A stretch of 21,402 bases of DNA from the NCBI GenBank assembly GCA_002440085.1, contig DJRM01000032.1, forward strand, positions 39,947-61,348, in the 5' to 3' direction. This stretch comes from Bacteroidales bacterium UBA6360. GTDB taxonomy: Bacteria > Bacteroidota > Bacteroidia > Bacteroidales > UBA932. Under the pieces are notes generated by a model that was not told the origin of the DNA, ran no database searches, and was given only the letters and a program-made list of their open reading frames with translations. Below, piece after piece: positions 7,113 to 15,052 of the stretch; within the stretch, counting starts at the first letter, position 1, and each line of letters opens with the position of its first letter. A program made the position numbers and the translations under genes.

Positions 7113-8036
7113 CTATTTCGTCACCGGTTTGGCGTAGTGGGTCGGCTGGGGCTTGGATTTTTCCGGGTGGACGGCACGGGCAGGGAGCTTGCGGACGGCC
7201 GCATAGACAAGGAAACCGACACCGAGAAGGATGAACGGGATGCTGAGCCACTGTCCCATGTCAAGGAGCATATTCTGCTCGAACTCGACCTGCGGGTTCT
7301 TGATGAACTCTATGAGGAAGCGCGAGCCGAAGCAGCCGATGAGAAACCAGCCGATGAAGAAGCCCCGGTGCACCTTGTCAAGCCGCTTTTCATAGACAAG
7401 GACGAGGACTAAGCCGAGGATGAGGTAGCAGAGAGCCTCATAGAGCTGGGTCGGGTGGCAGGCAAGGCCCTCGGGATGCTCCGCGCTCGGACCGTAGAGC
7501 TGCACCCATTCGTATGAACGCGGAAAGCGGAATCCCCACGGGAGGTCGGTCGGGCCACCGAAAATCTCTGAGTTGAAGAGGTTTCCAAGACGTATGAGCG
7601 CCCCGGCGAAGCAGACGGTAATGGCGAGCCGGTCCATAATCCAGACGAAATCGAAGTCATTTTTCCGTCCGAACTTGCGGGCGAACCATATCATCGCAAT
7701 AATCAGCGCAATGGCTCCGCCGTGACTCGCAAGACCGCCTTTCCATGGCATGAAAATCTCCGCGAAGCCCGCCCACGAGCCGAAGTAGTAGTCCGGCTGA
7801 TAGAAGATGCAGTGCCCCAGACGCGCCCCGACAATCGTGGCAATCAGCAGGGTGTAAAGCAGATAGTCCAAAAGAGGGCTGACCTGAATCCCCTCGTTCC
7901 TGAAGAAATGACGGAATATGTACCAGCCGATGATGAATCCCGAAACGAAGAGAATCGAATAGTACCGGATGGAAAGTCCGCCGATGTGGAATATTTCCGG
8001 ATCGACATTCCAAGTTATCGCCAATATGTCTAACAT
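7113..8036 (-). CDS. lgt: Prolipoprotein diacylglyceryl transferase
   Basis: Lgt transfers diacylglycerol from phosphatidylglycerol to the lipobox cysteine of prelipoproteins in the inner membrane. The reading frame is open to 8126, but the first good start is the ATG at 8036 (MLDILAITWNVDPEIFHIGG), giving 307 residues, close to the family length; the upstream codons contain part of the promoter. Family motifs are all present: SHGG with His105, RLGNLFNSEIFG (residues 149-160), HPTQLYEA (194-201), and RFLIEFIK with Arg239 and Glu243. About seven TM helices can be seen. The C-terminal tail is basic and cytoplasmic. Lipoproteins such as the adjacent adaptor (4109-5146) are its substrates. Confidence 0.96.
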   Translation of the reverse strand: MLDILAITWNVDPEIFHIGGLSIRYYSILFVSGFIIGWYIFRHFFRNEGIQVSPLLDYLLYTLLIATIVGARLGHCIFYQPDYYFGSWAGFAEIFMPWKGGLASHGGAIALIIAMIWFARKFGRKNDFDFVWIMDRLAITVCFAGALIRLGNLFNSEIFGGPTDLPWGFRFPRSYEWVQLYGPSAEHPEGLACHPTQLYEALCYLILGLVLVLVYEKRLDKVHRGFFIGWFLIGCFGSRFLIEFIKNPQVEFEQNMLLDMGQWLSIPFILLGVGFLVYAAVRKLPARAVHPEKSKPQPTHYAKPVTK

Positions 8037-8086
8037 AACATTCTGAATAATTAAAACTTTGCCCGCCCGTGCACGACAAAGGCAGA

Positions 8087-8094
8087 CAAAGTTA
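8087..8094 (-). promoter_or_regulatory. -7 element of the lgt promoter
   Basis: On the minus strand TAACTTTG matches TAnnTTTG exactly, 51 nt upstream of the lgt ATG. About 20 nt further upstream there is only a TTTC in place of TTTG, so this is a likely but imperfect promoter. It supports the ATG at 8036 rather than 8126. Confidence 0.55.
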
Positions 8095-8216
8095 CGACAT
8101 TTTATGAAATATGCGAAACTCCCCAAAAGTTTCAGACATAACCAAAACTTTGCCGGATTTACCTAAAAGATTCTGTCATGTTTGAGACTTTACAGCAGTG
8201 GGATTTTAAGATGCCG

Positions 8217-8843
8217 CTACAAGTTGCTCAAGTCGGTGACGGCAAGTGGGGTCTCGATGGCCTTGAGAGCGGCAGCTTGGGCTATCGGGGCATTGGAGTC
8301 GGTGACTGGAGTGGTGTAGTTGGTGTGTGAGGCGTCGGAAGTCGGGAAACGGTAGGTGTTGTCCGACATGGTCTTGCCGACGCAGGGGCCGAGGATGGTG
8401 TCGAAGACTGTGCAGTTGGCGGCATAGCGGGTGATGCCCTTGTCGAGGTGGAAGAGGTCACGGGAAAGATCCATGCCGTTGTCGATGTTGAGACTTGTCG
8501 TGCGGAGGTTCTCGACGGCGGTGCCGGTGGCGATGAGCCATTTGATGCCGGTCTGCTCAAGAACCATCTTCACGTGAGAGGTCATCGCTGCGTACATCCG
8601 GCTGCGGTCGTTGTGCCACCAGGTCTGGAGGAGCTGGCTGCCGATGGCGAAGGTCTGCGACATGAGATAGACGAACACCGGTTCCTTGTCCGGCTGCTTG
8701 GCACGAATCTTTTCCATCAGTTCCTTCACGGCCTCGATGCCCTTCAGATGCTTTTCAAAGCCAGCCCAGGCGTACTTGGTGCCGGTGTATTCCTGCATCA
8801 CGATGATGTCGTAGGGCTTGCCGCTGTCCCAGAAGTCAGGCAT
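8217..8843 (-). pseudogene. DUF4886 protein, 5'-truncated (C-terminal part only)
   Basis: The 208 residues from MPDFWDSGKPYDIIVMQEYTG to the stop match the C-terminal part of the DUF4886 family (SGNH-hydrolase-like, often linked to glycan utilisation in Bacteroidota): a central strand IIVMQEY, a long helix with IEAVKELMEKIRA, then IATGTAVENLRTTSL and LFHLDKGITRYAANCTVFDTILG, which includes the family His-Leu-Asp segment. The N-terminal block with the GNSFSxD nucleophile motif is absent. The frame stays open upstream to 9131, but that stretch looks unrelated and overlaps the feoAB leader and its repeat. No internal stop or frameshift is seen in the surviving part, so the loss looks recent or the fragment is a deletion scar. 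A functional hydrolase is unlikely. Confidence 0.75.
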
Positions 8844-9136
8844 ATTTCGACATCCCAAGCGCACAAAAATACCAACAAATGGGGATATGCCGCCGCATTC
8901 TTTTTTAATATATTTGCCGCGCAAATTTATAACCTGCCATAAGATACTATCCAATTTGAGAAGTATTTTTAGGATAGATTCATTTTTGAAGAGGGGGGGC
9001 ATACGGGCGTATTTGACCGATGAGAAAATGGATATAGACAAAAAAGACGAACCTTTTCGATAAGCGAGAGCAGAGCCAAGCTTGCTTGAGCTATGCCGAA
9101 CGGAGAAAAGTGGCGTATGAAATACGAACAAATTTT
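8844..9136. other. Intergenic region between DUF4886 fragment and feoAB
   Basis: About 290 bases without a supported gene. It holds an inverted repeat CTATCC/GGATAG (8947-8977), a run of seven G after GAG (8991-8999), an interspersed repeat (9049-9070) and a small palindrome AGCCAAGCTTGCTTGAGCT (9074-9092). It must contain the feoAB promoter, but no TTTG/TAnnTTTG pair was found. The missing DUF4886 N-terminus is not here. Confidence 0.5.
9049..9070 (-). repeat. 22-bp interspersed repeat
   Basis: On the minus strand this reads CTCTCGCTTATCGAAAAGGT followed by TC, matching positions 1-22 (plus) at 20 of 22 bases. Both copies are intergenic. The adjacent palindrome AGCCAAGCTTGCTTGAGCT (9074-9092) may belong to the same unit. 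Confidence 0.55.
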
Positions 9137-11683
9137 ATGAAACTTTCAGAACTTAAAACAGGTGAGACCGCCGTCGTGGTGAAGGTCAGCGGACACGGCA
9201 GTTTCAGAAAAAGGATAACGGAGATGGGCTTCGTGAAGGGCAGCAAAGTGAGGGTAATCCTCAATGCTCCGCTCCGGGATCCGATTGAATATGAGATTAT
9301 TGGCTACAAGATCTCGCTGCGTCGCGAGGAAGCGGAGAGAATAGAGGTGCTCAGCCACGATGAGGCGGTGGAGATGCTTAAGGAAAATCCGGAAGCATTC
9401 GGGCCGTCGGAGCCGCGCAGGGCAATAGAGGCCGACGACTGCGAAGACACGAAAAATAATATGCCCGAACAGGAACTTTCAGACGAGGAAATAAATGCTC
9501 TCGTCGACAAGAAGCGCAAGTCAATCAGGGTCGCGCTCGTGGGAAACCCGAACTGCGGAAAGACGTCGCTCTTCAACATCGCCGCGAACGCCCACGAACA
9601 CGTCGGGAACTACAGCGGAGTGACGGTGGACGCAAAGGAGGGCGTATTCGAATATGGAGGATACACTTTCACGCTCGTGGACCTGCCGGGGACATATTCT
9701 CTGTCGGCGTATAGTCCCGAGGAACTCTATGTGAGAAAGAATCTGATAGACGAGACCCCCGACGTCGTCATAAACGTCATCGACGCATCGAACCTCCAGA
9801 GGAATCTCTATCTGACGACGCAGGTCATTGACATGAACCTCAGGATGGTTGTCGCACTTAACATGTATGACGAGTTGAAGGCAAGCGGTGACTATTTAGA
9901 CATCAAGCAGTTGGGCTACCTTCTCGGACTTCCTGTCGTGCCGACGGTCAGCCGTACCGGAGAGGGGGTAAACAAACTTTTCGACACGGTGATTGCCGTC
10001 TACGAGCACAATACGCCCGAATTGTCACGTCACATCCACATCAACCACGGGCCGGAGCTGGAGCAGAGCATTGACCGCATAAAACTGCTCCTGCAGAAAG
10101 ACGAGAACATAAGACAGAAGTATTCAACACGCTATCTTGCAATCAAATATCTTGAAAACGACAGCGACATAGCGAAGGTCGTGGAGGCGCTCCCGAACCG
10201 CGACGAAATCATTGCCGCACGCTTCGAGGAGCAGAAGAGGCTCAAGGACATGCTCGGTATGTCGGCGGAAACCGCGATTGTTGAGGCGAAATACGCGTTC
10301 ATCCAGGGCGCGCTCGCGGAGACATGGAAGCGCAACGACAAGGGACACGAGCAGAAGACGCTCTCGGAGAAGATCGACGCGGTGGTCACGAACAGGTGGC
10401 TGGCGTTCCCGATTTTCCTCGTGCTGCTGTTCATGGTGTTCCAGGGCACATTCACGCTCGGAGCCTATCCGGTGGACTGGATTCAGTGGTGCGTGGACAA
10501 GCTCGGAGAGATGGTGGGCGGTTTCATGGGCGACTGGTGGCTGAGGGATCTGATTGTCGACGGAATCATCGGCGGCGTGGGCAGCGTGCTGGTGTTCCTG
10601 CCGAACATCCTGCTGCTCTACCTCTTCATCTCGCTGCTTGAGGATTCGGGATATATGGCCCGGGCGGCGTTCATCATGGATCGTCTGATGCACAGGATGG
10701 GACTTCACGGAAAATCATTCATCCCTATGATTATGGGCTTCGGCTGCAATGTGCCGGCAATTATGGCCACGCGTACCATCGAGTCGCGCAAAAGTCGCCT
10801 GCTGACGATTCTCGTGATTCCGTTCATGTCCTGCTCTGGAAGGCTTCCTGTCTACATTCTTCTGACGGCGGCATTCTTCCCGCACAAGGCAGGGCTCGTC
10901 CTGCTCGGTCTCTATGTGCTCGGCATCGCGCTCGCTGTCATCTGTGCCCGTGTGCTCAGCCGGTTCATTAAGGATGACGACCTGCCGTTCGTGATGGAAC
11001 TTCCGCCATACAGGATTCCGACGGCCAAGGCGGTGTTCAGACACACTTGGGAAAAATGCAAGGAGTATCTGTCAAAGATTGGCGGTGTCATCCTCATCTG
11101 CTCGATTGCAATCTGGTTTCTGAGTTATTTTCCGAACCACGACAAGTACTCTACGGCTGAGGAGCAGGAGGAGAACTCCTACCTCGGCTATCTCGGCAAG
11201 GCAGTGGAGCCCGCTCTCGCCCCTCTCGGGTTTGACTGGAAGATGGACATCGGTATCCTCTCCGGCATCGGAGCCAAGGAGCTGATTGTCAGCACGCTCG
11301 GGATTATGTACAGTGAAGACGAGGCGACAGAGGAAATCGCAGGAAACGACACTGGAAACGGCACTGACACCGTGGTATCAGACTCCTCCGGCGAAAACAT
11401 AGGCAAGGCTCACACCGAAGCCGTCGGCACGGAAAACACCGCAGAAGCGGACACAGAGAACACAAGCAGGCTTCAGAAGGCGCTCCAGAAGCACACGACC
11501 CCGGCGGCCGCGCTCGCATACATGGTATTCATCCTGCTCTACCTCCCGTGCTTCGCGACATTCGCGGCCATCCGCAACGAGGCCGGCGGCTGGAAATGGG
11601 CATTCCTCTCGGCCGCAATGACCCTCGCCCTCGCCTGGCTCTTCTCCTTCGCGACATTCCGCCTCTTCAGCCTCATCCTGTAG
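9137..11683 (+). CDS. feoB: Fused FeoA-FeoB ferrous iron transporter
   Basis: This imports Fe2+ across the inner membrane. The frame opens at 9086, but the FeoA domain begins MKLSELKTGETAVVVKV at 9137, giving 848 residues. Domains in order: FeoA SH3-like (1-75, with RITEMGFVKGSKVRV), an acidic linker to about 128, the G domain (G1 GNPNCGKT 136-143, G3 DLPG 182-185, G4 NMYD 242-245), a helical GDI region, then the membrane part with two gate regions: GFGCNVPAIMATRTIESRK (from 534) and PFMSCSGRLPVY (about 562). The fusion is common in Bacteroidota. Odd feature: a Thr/Glu/Asn-rich stretch of about 50 residues (about 725-775) interrupts the C-terminal TM region, probably a cytosolic or periplasmic loop. 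Iron regulation is expected from the family but no Fur box was identified with confidence. Confidence 0.96.
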   Translation: MKLSELKTGETAVVVKVSGHGSFRKRITEMGFVKGSKVRVILNAPLRDPIEYEIIGYKISLRREEAERIEVLSHDEAVEMLKENPEAFGPSEPRRAIEADDCEDTKNNMPEQELSDEEINALVDKKRKSIRVALVGNPNCGKTSLFNIAANAHEHVGNYSGVTVDAKEGVFEYGGYTFTLVDLPGTYSLSAYSPEELYVRKNLIDETPDVVINVIDASNLQRNLYLTTQVIDMNLRMVVALNMYDELKASGDYLDIKQLGYLLGLPVVPTVSRTGEGVNKLFDTVIAVYEHNTPELSRHIHINHGPELEQSIDRIKLLLQKDENIRQKYSTRYLAIKYLENDSDIAKVVEALPNRDEIIAARFEEQKRLKDMLGMSAETAIVEAKYAFIQGALAETWKRNDKGHEQKTLSEKIDAVVTNRWLAFPIFLVLLFMVFQGTFTLGAYPVDWIQWCVDKLGEMVGGFMGDWWLRDLIVDGIIGGVGSVLVFLPNILLLYLFISLLEDSGYMARAAFIMDRLMHRMGLHGKSFIPMIMGFGCNVPAIMATRTIESRKSRLLTILVIPFMSCSGRLPVYILLTAAFFPHKAGLVLLGLYVLGIALAVICARVLSRFIKDDDLPFVMELPPYRIPTAKAVFRHTWEKCKEYLSKIGGVILICSIAIWFLSYFPNHDKYSTAEEQEENSYLGYLGKAVEPALAPLGFDWKMDIGILSGIGAKELIVSTLGIMYSEDEATEEIAGNDTGNGTDTVVSDSSGENIGKAHTEAVGTENTAEADTENTSRLQKALQKHTTPAAALAYMVFILLYLPCFATFAAIRNEAGGWKWAFLSAAMTLALAWLFSFATFRLFSLIL

Positions 11684-11700
11684 ACAACCGAACGATACAG

Positions 11701-11739
11701 ATAACTCGCGGAATCGAGCGAAAAAACCGGCGATTCCGC
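11701..11739 (+). repeat. First of two tandem hairpins after feoAB
   Basis: GCGGAATCG (11708-11716) pairs with CGATTCCGC (11731-11739) over a 14-nt loop. The 5' half, ATAACTCGCGGAATCGAGC, is repeated exactly at 11753-11771, so the hairpin has been duplicated. Confidence 0.7.
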
Positions 11740-11752
11740 AAATAATTTTCCG

Positions 11753-11811
11753 ATAACTCGCGGAATCGAGCAAAAAATCATCGATTCCGCGAGTTATTTT
11801 CTTTTTCTTTT
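11753..11811 (+). terminator. Strong hairpin terminator of feoAB
   Basis: A perfect 17-bp stem (ATAACTCGCGGAATCGA, 11753-11769, with its complement at 11781-11797) closes an 11-nt A-rich loop and is followed by the T-rich run TTTCTTTTTCTTTT. It ends the feoAB transcript just before the next promoter. Confidence 0.8.
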
Positions 11812-11813
11812 CC

Positions 11814-11821
11814 TATCTTTG
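11814..11821 (+). promoter_or_regulatory. -7 element for the AAA+ ATPase gene
   Basis: TATCTTTG matches TAnnTTTG, 26 nt before the ATG at 11848. The expected -33 element falls in the terminator T-rich stretch, where no clear TTTG is present. Confidence 0.55.
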
Positions 11822-11847
11822 CAGCAAGCAAGTAAAGGAATAAAGTC

Positions 11848-13278
11848 ATGTTCATCGGCAGGGAAAAAGAAATAAACGAGCTTCGGGAGCTTCTGAACGA
11901 GGATTCATCAAAATTTGTCGCCGTATATGGAAGAAGACGAATAGGAAAGACACTGCTCATACGGGAAGCTTTCTCGGACAACTTTGCATTCAGATATTCG
12001 GGAGTATATAACTGCGGAAACACGAAACAGCTCATGAACTTCCGGATGGCGCTTGCAGGACAGGGGGCCGAAGACTCCGAAGTTCCGCAGGACTGGTTCA
12101 CGGCGTTCAACCAGCTCGAAAAGCTCCTCGAAAATTCCGATGCTGCAAAAAAGGTCGTGTTTTTAGATGAGATTCCGTGGATGGATGCCCCCAAGTCCAA
12201 CTTTGTGTCCGCGCTTGAACATTTCTGGAACGGATGGGCATTCCACAGAAACGACATAATTCTCATAGTATGCGGCTCGGCGACATCGTGGATTGTAAAG
12301 AAAATCTTCAAGAACCGCGGCGGCCTGCACAACCGTCTGTCATTCAAGATAAACTTGAAGCCGTTCACGCTTCGTGAATGCGAAAGATACGCCTCCGCCA
12401 GCGGCCTCGCGATGACTCGTCAGCAGATTCTTGAGACATACATGATTCTCGGCGGAGTTCCATATTACTGGAGTCTTCTGAAAAAGGGAATAAGCGTCGC
12501 ACGGAACATAGATGAGATGTTTTTTGCAGAAAATGCCAGGCTCGAAGGAGAGTTCTCTGAGCTCTATGCGGCTCTCTTCAAGCATCCGGACCCGTATATT
12601 GCGGTGGTGGAGGAACTGGCAAGCAAAGGAACTGGCGCCTCACGGGAGGAAATCGTCAAGGGAATAAAGATGAAAGACGGCGGCAAAATCACGACGATTC
12701 TCGAAGACCTTGAAAACTGCGGATTCATAAGGAAGTACAACCGCATAGGAGCACGGAGCAAATATGCCCTTTACCAGCTGATTGACAATTTCACAGTCTT
12801 CCACTACAAGTTTCTCGCAGAAAAAAAGAACAATGACCCGGCCTATTGGGAACTCCTTCAGGGAACCCCGTCCTACAACACTTGGGCCGGGACATCGTTC
12901 GAGAGGGTATGTCTTCTGCACGTTCCGCAGATAAAGGAAGCCCTCAGCATCAACGGAGTGATAACAAATGTATGTTCATGGAGAACGACTACTCCGGAAG
13001 AATCGGAGAAAAAAAATATTCGAGGTGCGCAGATTGACCTGCTGCTCGACCGCAATGACCGGATAATCAATCTCTGCGAGATGAAATTTTCCGAAGGGAA
13101 ATACACAATCACGAAGTCGTATGATGAAATCCTCCGCAACAAGAAGGCCCGCCTGATTGAGGAGACGCAGACGAGAAAGGCCGTCCACATAACCATGGTA
13201 ACAACCTACGGCCTCACCCGCAACGCCTACTACAACAACATCCAGTCCGAAGTCACCGCCGATGACCTGTTCAGGTAG
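11848..13278 (+). CDS. AAA+ ATPase (archaeal-type ATPase_2/DUF234) with C-terminal nuclease-like domain
   Basis: 476 residues. An N-terminal STAND-like AAA+ domain has Walker A GRRRIGKT (28-35), Walker B VVFLDE (103-108) and a sensor segment IVCGSATSW (140-148). A helical and winged-helix region follows (about 180-300; the motif LGGVPYYW is characteristic of the family). The C-terminal DUF234-like domain carries a PD-(D/E)XK-type signature: Glu352 in SFER, Asp397 in QIDLLL, and EMK with Glu411 and Lys413. It therefore resembles a nucleic-acid-acting ATPase-nuclease; the cellular role of this family is not established. It is monocistronic between the feoAB terminator and tRNA-Leu, with its own -7 element. 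These proteins are frequent, often multi-copy and patchily distributed in Bacteroidota (general knowledge), which suits an accessory gene. Confidence 0.88.
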   Translation: MFIGREKEINELRELLNEDSSKFVAVYGRRRIGKTLLIREAFSDNFAFRYSGVYNCGNTKQLMNFRMALAGQGAEDSEVPQDWFTAFNQLEKLLENSDAAKKVVFLDEIPWMDAPKSNFVSALEHFWNGWAFHRNDIILIVCGSATSWIVKKIFKNRGGLHNRLSFKINLKPFTLRECERYASASGLAMTRQQILETYMILGGVPYYWSLLKKGISVARNIDEMFFAENARLEGEFSELYAALFKHPDPYIAVVEELASKGTGASREEIVKGIKMKDGGKITTILEDLENCGFIRKYNRIGARSKYALYQLIDNFTVFHYKFLAEKKNNDPAYWELLQGTPSYNTWAGTSFERVCLLHVPQIKEALSINGVITNVCSWRTTTPEESEKKNIRGAQIDLLLDRNDRIINLCEMKFSEGKYTITKSYDEILRNKKARLIEETQTRKAVHITMVTTYGLTRNAYYNNIQSEVTADDLFR

Positions 13279-13403
13279 GGAAAACTATCGACAATGGAGT
13301 CAGGTAATGTAGAAAATGTTTTTGAATTAGCGCCCAATAATGGGGTATTGAGAATGCAAATTTCGCAAAACTGAACAAAGTACATATATTTTTGAAGAAA
13401 AAT

Positions 13404-13434
13404 TTTGCGGAATGAGAAAATATATCTACTTTTG
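13404..13434 (+). promoter_or_regulatory. Promoter of tRNA-Leu
   Basis: TTTG (13404-13407), 19 nt, then TACTTTTG (13427-13434) gives a full Bacteroidota consensus. The tRNA begins 16 nt after the -7 element. Confidence 0.8.
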
Positions 13435-13449
13435 CAGTCCCAATTCAAA

Positions 13450-13533
13450 GCGGATGTGGCGAAATGGTAGACGCGCTACTTTGAGGGGGTAGTGGGAGTT
13501 TTTCCTGTGCGAGTTCGAGTCTCGCCATCCGCA
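13450..13533 (+). tRNA. tRNA-Leu (anticodon GAG)
   Basis: An 84-nt class II tRNA. Acceptor arms GCGGATG and CATCCGC pair fully. The anticodon loop TTGAGGG sits between CTACT and GGTAG, with GAG at 13483-13485. A long variable arm (GGGAG...TTCC) identifies the leucine type, and the T arm is GCGAG-TTCGAGT-CTCGC. No CCA is encoded. It is closed by the hairpin at 13537-13567. Confidence 0.95.
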
Positions 13534-13536
13534 CTA

Positions 13537-13567
13537 AAAAAGACGACTGAAATTCAGCCGTCTTTTT
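13537..13567. terminator. Bidirectional terminator between tRNA-Leu and the AlbA/HATPase gene
   Basis: AAAAAGACG (13537-13545) pairs with CGTCTTTTT (13559-13567), with an inner CTGAA/TTCAG. A-run on one side and T-run on the other allow termination of both convergent units; the AlbA-type gene stops at 13571. Confidence 0.8.
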
Positions 13568-13570
13568 GTT

Positions 13571-15007
13571 TTATTTTCTATCCAACACCTTCCAAGTTCC
13601 ACCTTTCTTGGGGCCGACTCTAATTATCTCTTCTGAGGACATGAGTTTCCGAACCGATTTCTCGATGCTTCTTTGTGAAATCTGCATACATTCTGCAATT
13701 TGCGCCAAAGTAATTTCAGGATTCTCCGTCATCATCTGTTTTATTCTATCTGATGTTTTTACCGAACTTTTTACCGAACTTTTTACCGAACTTTTTACCG
13801 AACTTTCATTATCAACAATTCTCTTCGTCCAGAAGACAACAGATGTCCTGTCTATACCATTTTCTATTGATACATCATTTCCCGTAAGATTCTTCCAGCT
13901 CAAAAGTTTATGAATCCCAAAACCGACATTCTCAGCGACATCGGCGAGTCTGAACATCCTCGCAAGGGAAGGATTCCTTGGATTTGTATAGCATTGCCCG
14001 CTTATTTCATTCACCTTTACAGGCATCGCCCCTCCATTTATAAATTCTATACGATTGAGAAACACATGAATACATGAACGCACCGTATTGAATTGATCCG
14101 AATGCATGAGAAAGTTTGCCAATGCTTCGCGAATGATTTCATACTGAGACATATCTCCCACATTACGCCCTTCCGAATCCAGATGAAACGGTATGTTCAC
14201 AACTGTTTGAAGACGACGGTTTATAATTCTGAACGCGTCCCAAATGTTTTCCTGTTCAGGTATTCTGTAGCTATATCGAGTTTCTGCCGTCTCCAAAGAG
14301 TCGCCTGGTATTTCAACATAATCCACACAAAATGTAGGGACATATCTCAAAACTGAGTTTTTCCTCCCGAACATAGTAAGTCCTGCATAATTCAACGTGC
14401 CGTCTTTATCCATAACATGTATCTTATAGCAGAACTCCGAGTCGCTGTCAGACTCAAATGTATGTTTGGATTGTGTTAAGGACAAATAACTCCGATAGTC
14501 ATGAAGCGTGGCCAAATTTATGTCATCAATGGATGTTCCTGGTATAAACTGTTCTGACTTAATCCCGAACATCCTGTCTCTGAACATAGACGCGATTTCC
14601 TCGTTCGTCGCACGCCTATCGCCAGAACCGCTCCGTATAAACGTGTTGTTTACGGTGCCGCCGAAATATACCGGCTTATCCGGAGATGGCTGCACAAAGA
14701 AAGCAAGAACCGTCAATCCATTTATGTCAAATTTTCTCGCCACAGGGAAAATCCGGCAATTGAACTTTTGTCCGGAACGAAGCGTATTCAAGAAATCAGA
14801 TTCGACATGCTCAACATCCGAAACCCCTTGTACGTCAAACTTCTTTCCTGCCTGATTCACACCAAAAACAATCCAGCCTCCAGCCGTATTGCTGAACGAG
14901 CTCACGGTTTCCCAAACATTGGCAGGCACCTTACTTTGGGCTGACTTACATTCAAAGTCATCCCATTCGACACCTTGCAATTTTTTCAGAAGCTGCTCTT
15001 TTGTCAT
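13571..15007 (-). CDS. AlbA_2/Schlafen-like ATP-binding protein with HATPase and winged-helix domains
   Basis: 478 residues. The N-terminal AlbA_2 (Schlafen-like) domain covers about 1-140, with DFECK at 17-21 and SFSNTAGGWIVFGV at 37-50. A HATPase_c_4-type region runs to about 395, with EALANFLMHSDQF (294-306) and MFRLADVAENVGFGIHKL (351-368). A linker of four SSVK units (402-417) precedes a C-terminal winged helix (ITLAQIAECMQISQRSIEKSVRKL). The family is often called a putative transcriptional regulator; its substrate or target is not established. The gene looks more AT-rich than its neighbours, and together with the ATPase on the other side of tRNA-Leu suggests acquired DNA. It starts 45 nt downstream of the EF-hand gene stop on the same strand. 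Confidence 0.88.
   Translation of the reverse strand: MTKEQLLKKLQGVEWDDFECKSAQSKVPANVWETVSSFSNTAGGWIVFGVNQAGKKFDVQGVSDVEHVESDFLNTLRSGQKFNCRIFPVARKFDINGLTVLAFFVQPSPDKPVYFGGTVNNTFIRSGSGDRRATNEEIASMFRDRMFGIKSEQFIPGTSIDDINLATLHDYRSYLSLTQSKHTFESDSDSEFCYKIHVMDKDGTLNYAGLTMFGRKNSVLRYVPTFCVDYVEIPGDSLETAETRYSYRIPEQENIWDAFRIINRRLQTVVNIPFHLDSEGRNVGDMSQYEIIREALANFLMHSDQFNTVRSCIHVFLNRIEFINGGAMPVKVNEISGQCYTNPRNPSLARMFRLADVAENVGFGIHKLLSWKNLTGNDVSIENGIDRTSVVFWTKRIVDNESSVKSSVKSSVKSSVKTSDRIKQMMTENPEITLAQIAECMQISQRSIEKSVRKLMSSEEIIRVGPKKGGTWKVLDRK
13761..13806 (-). repeat. 12-bp tandem repeat coding for SSVK units
   Basis: The unit ACCGAACTTTTT (plus strand) occurs three times in full from 13761 to 13796, with a partial fourth to 13806. 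Each unit encodes four residues in frame, so copy-number change would alter linker length without a frameshift. Confidence 0.9.
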
Positions 15008-15052
15008 GTCATATATCTATTTCAGAGTTCCTTCGACTACAGCAGTTGCGAA

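Noticed and set aside
8844..9131. N-terminal extension of the DUF4886 frame
   Set aside because: It shows no family motifs, overlaps the feoAB leader and an interspersed repeat, and is most likely fortuitously open.
13450..13533. tRNA-Leu as an integration site with att repeats
   Set aside because: No second copy of the tRNA 3' end was seen, and no integrase is in the window.
13761..13806. Short repeat array that could suggest CRISPR
   Set aside because: The units are 12 bp, contiguous without spacers and in frame with a coding linker.
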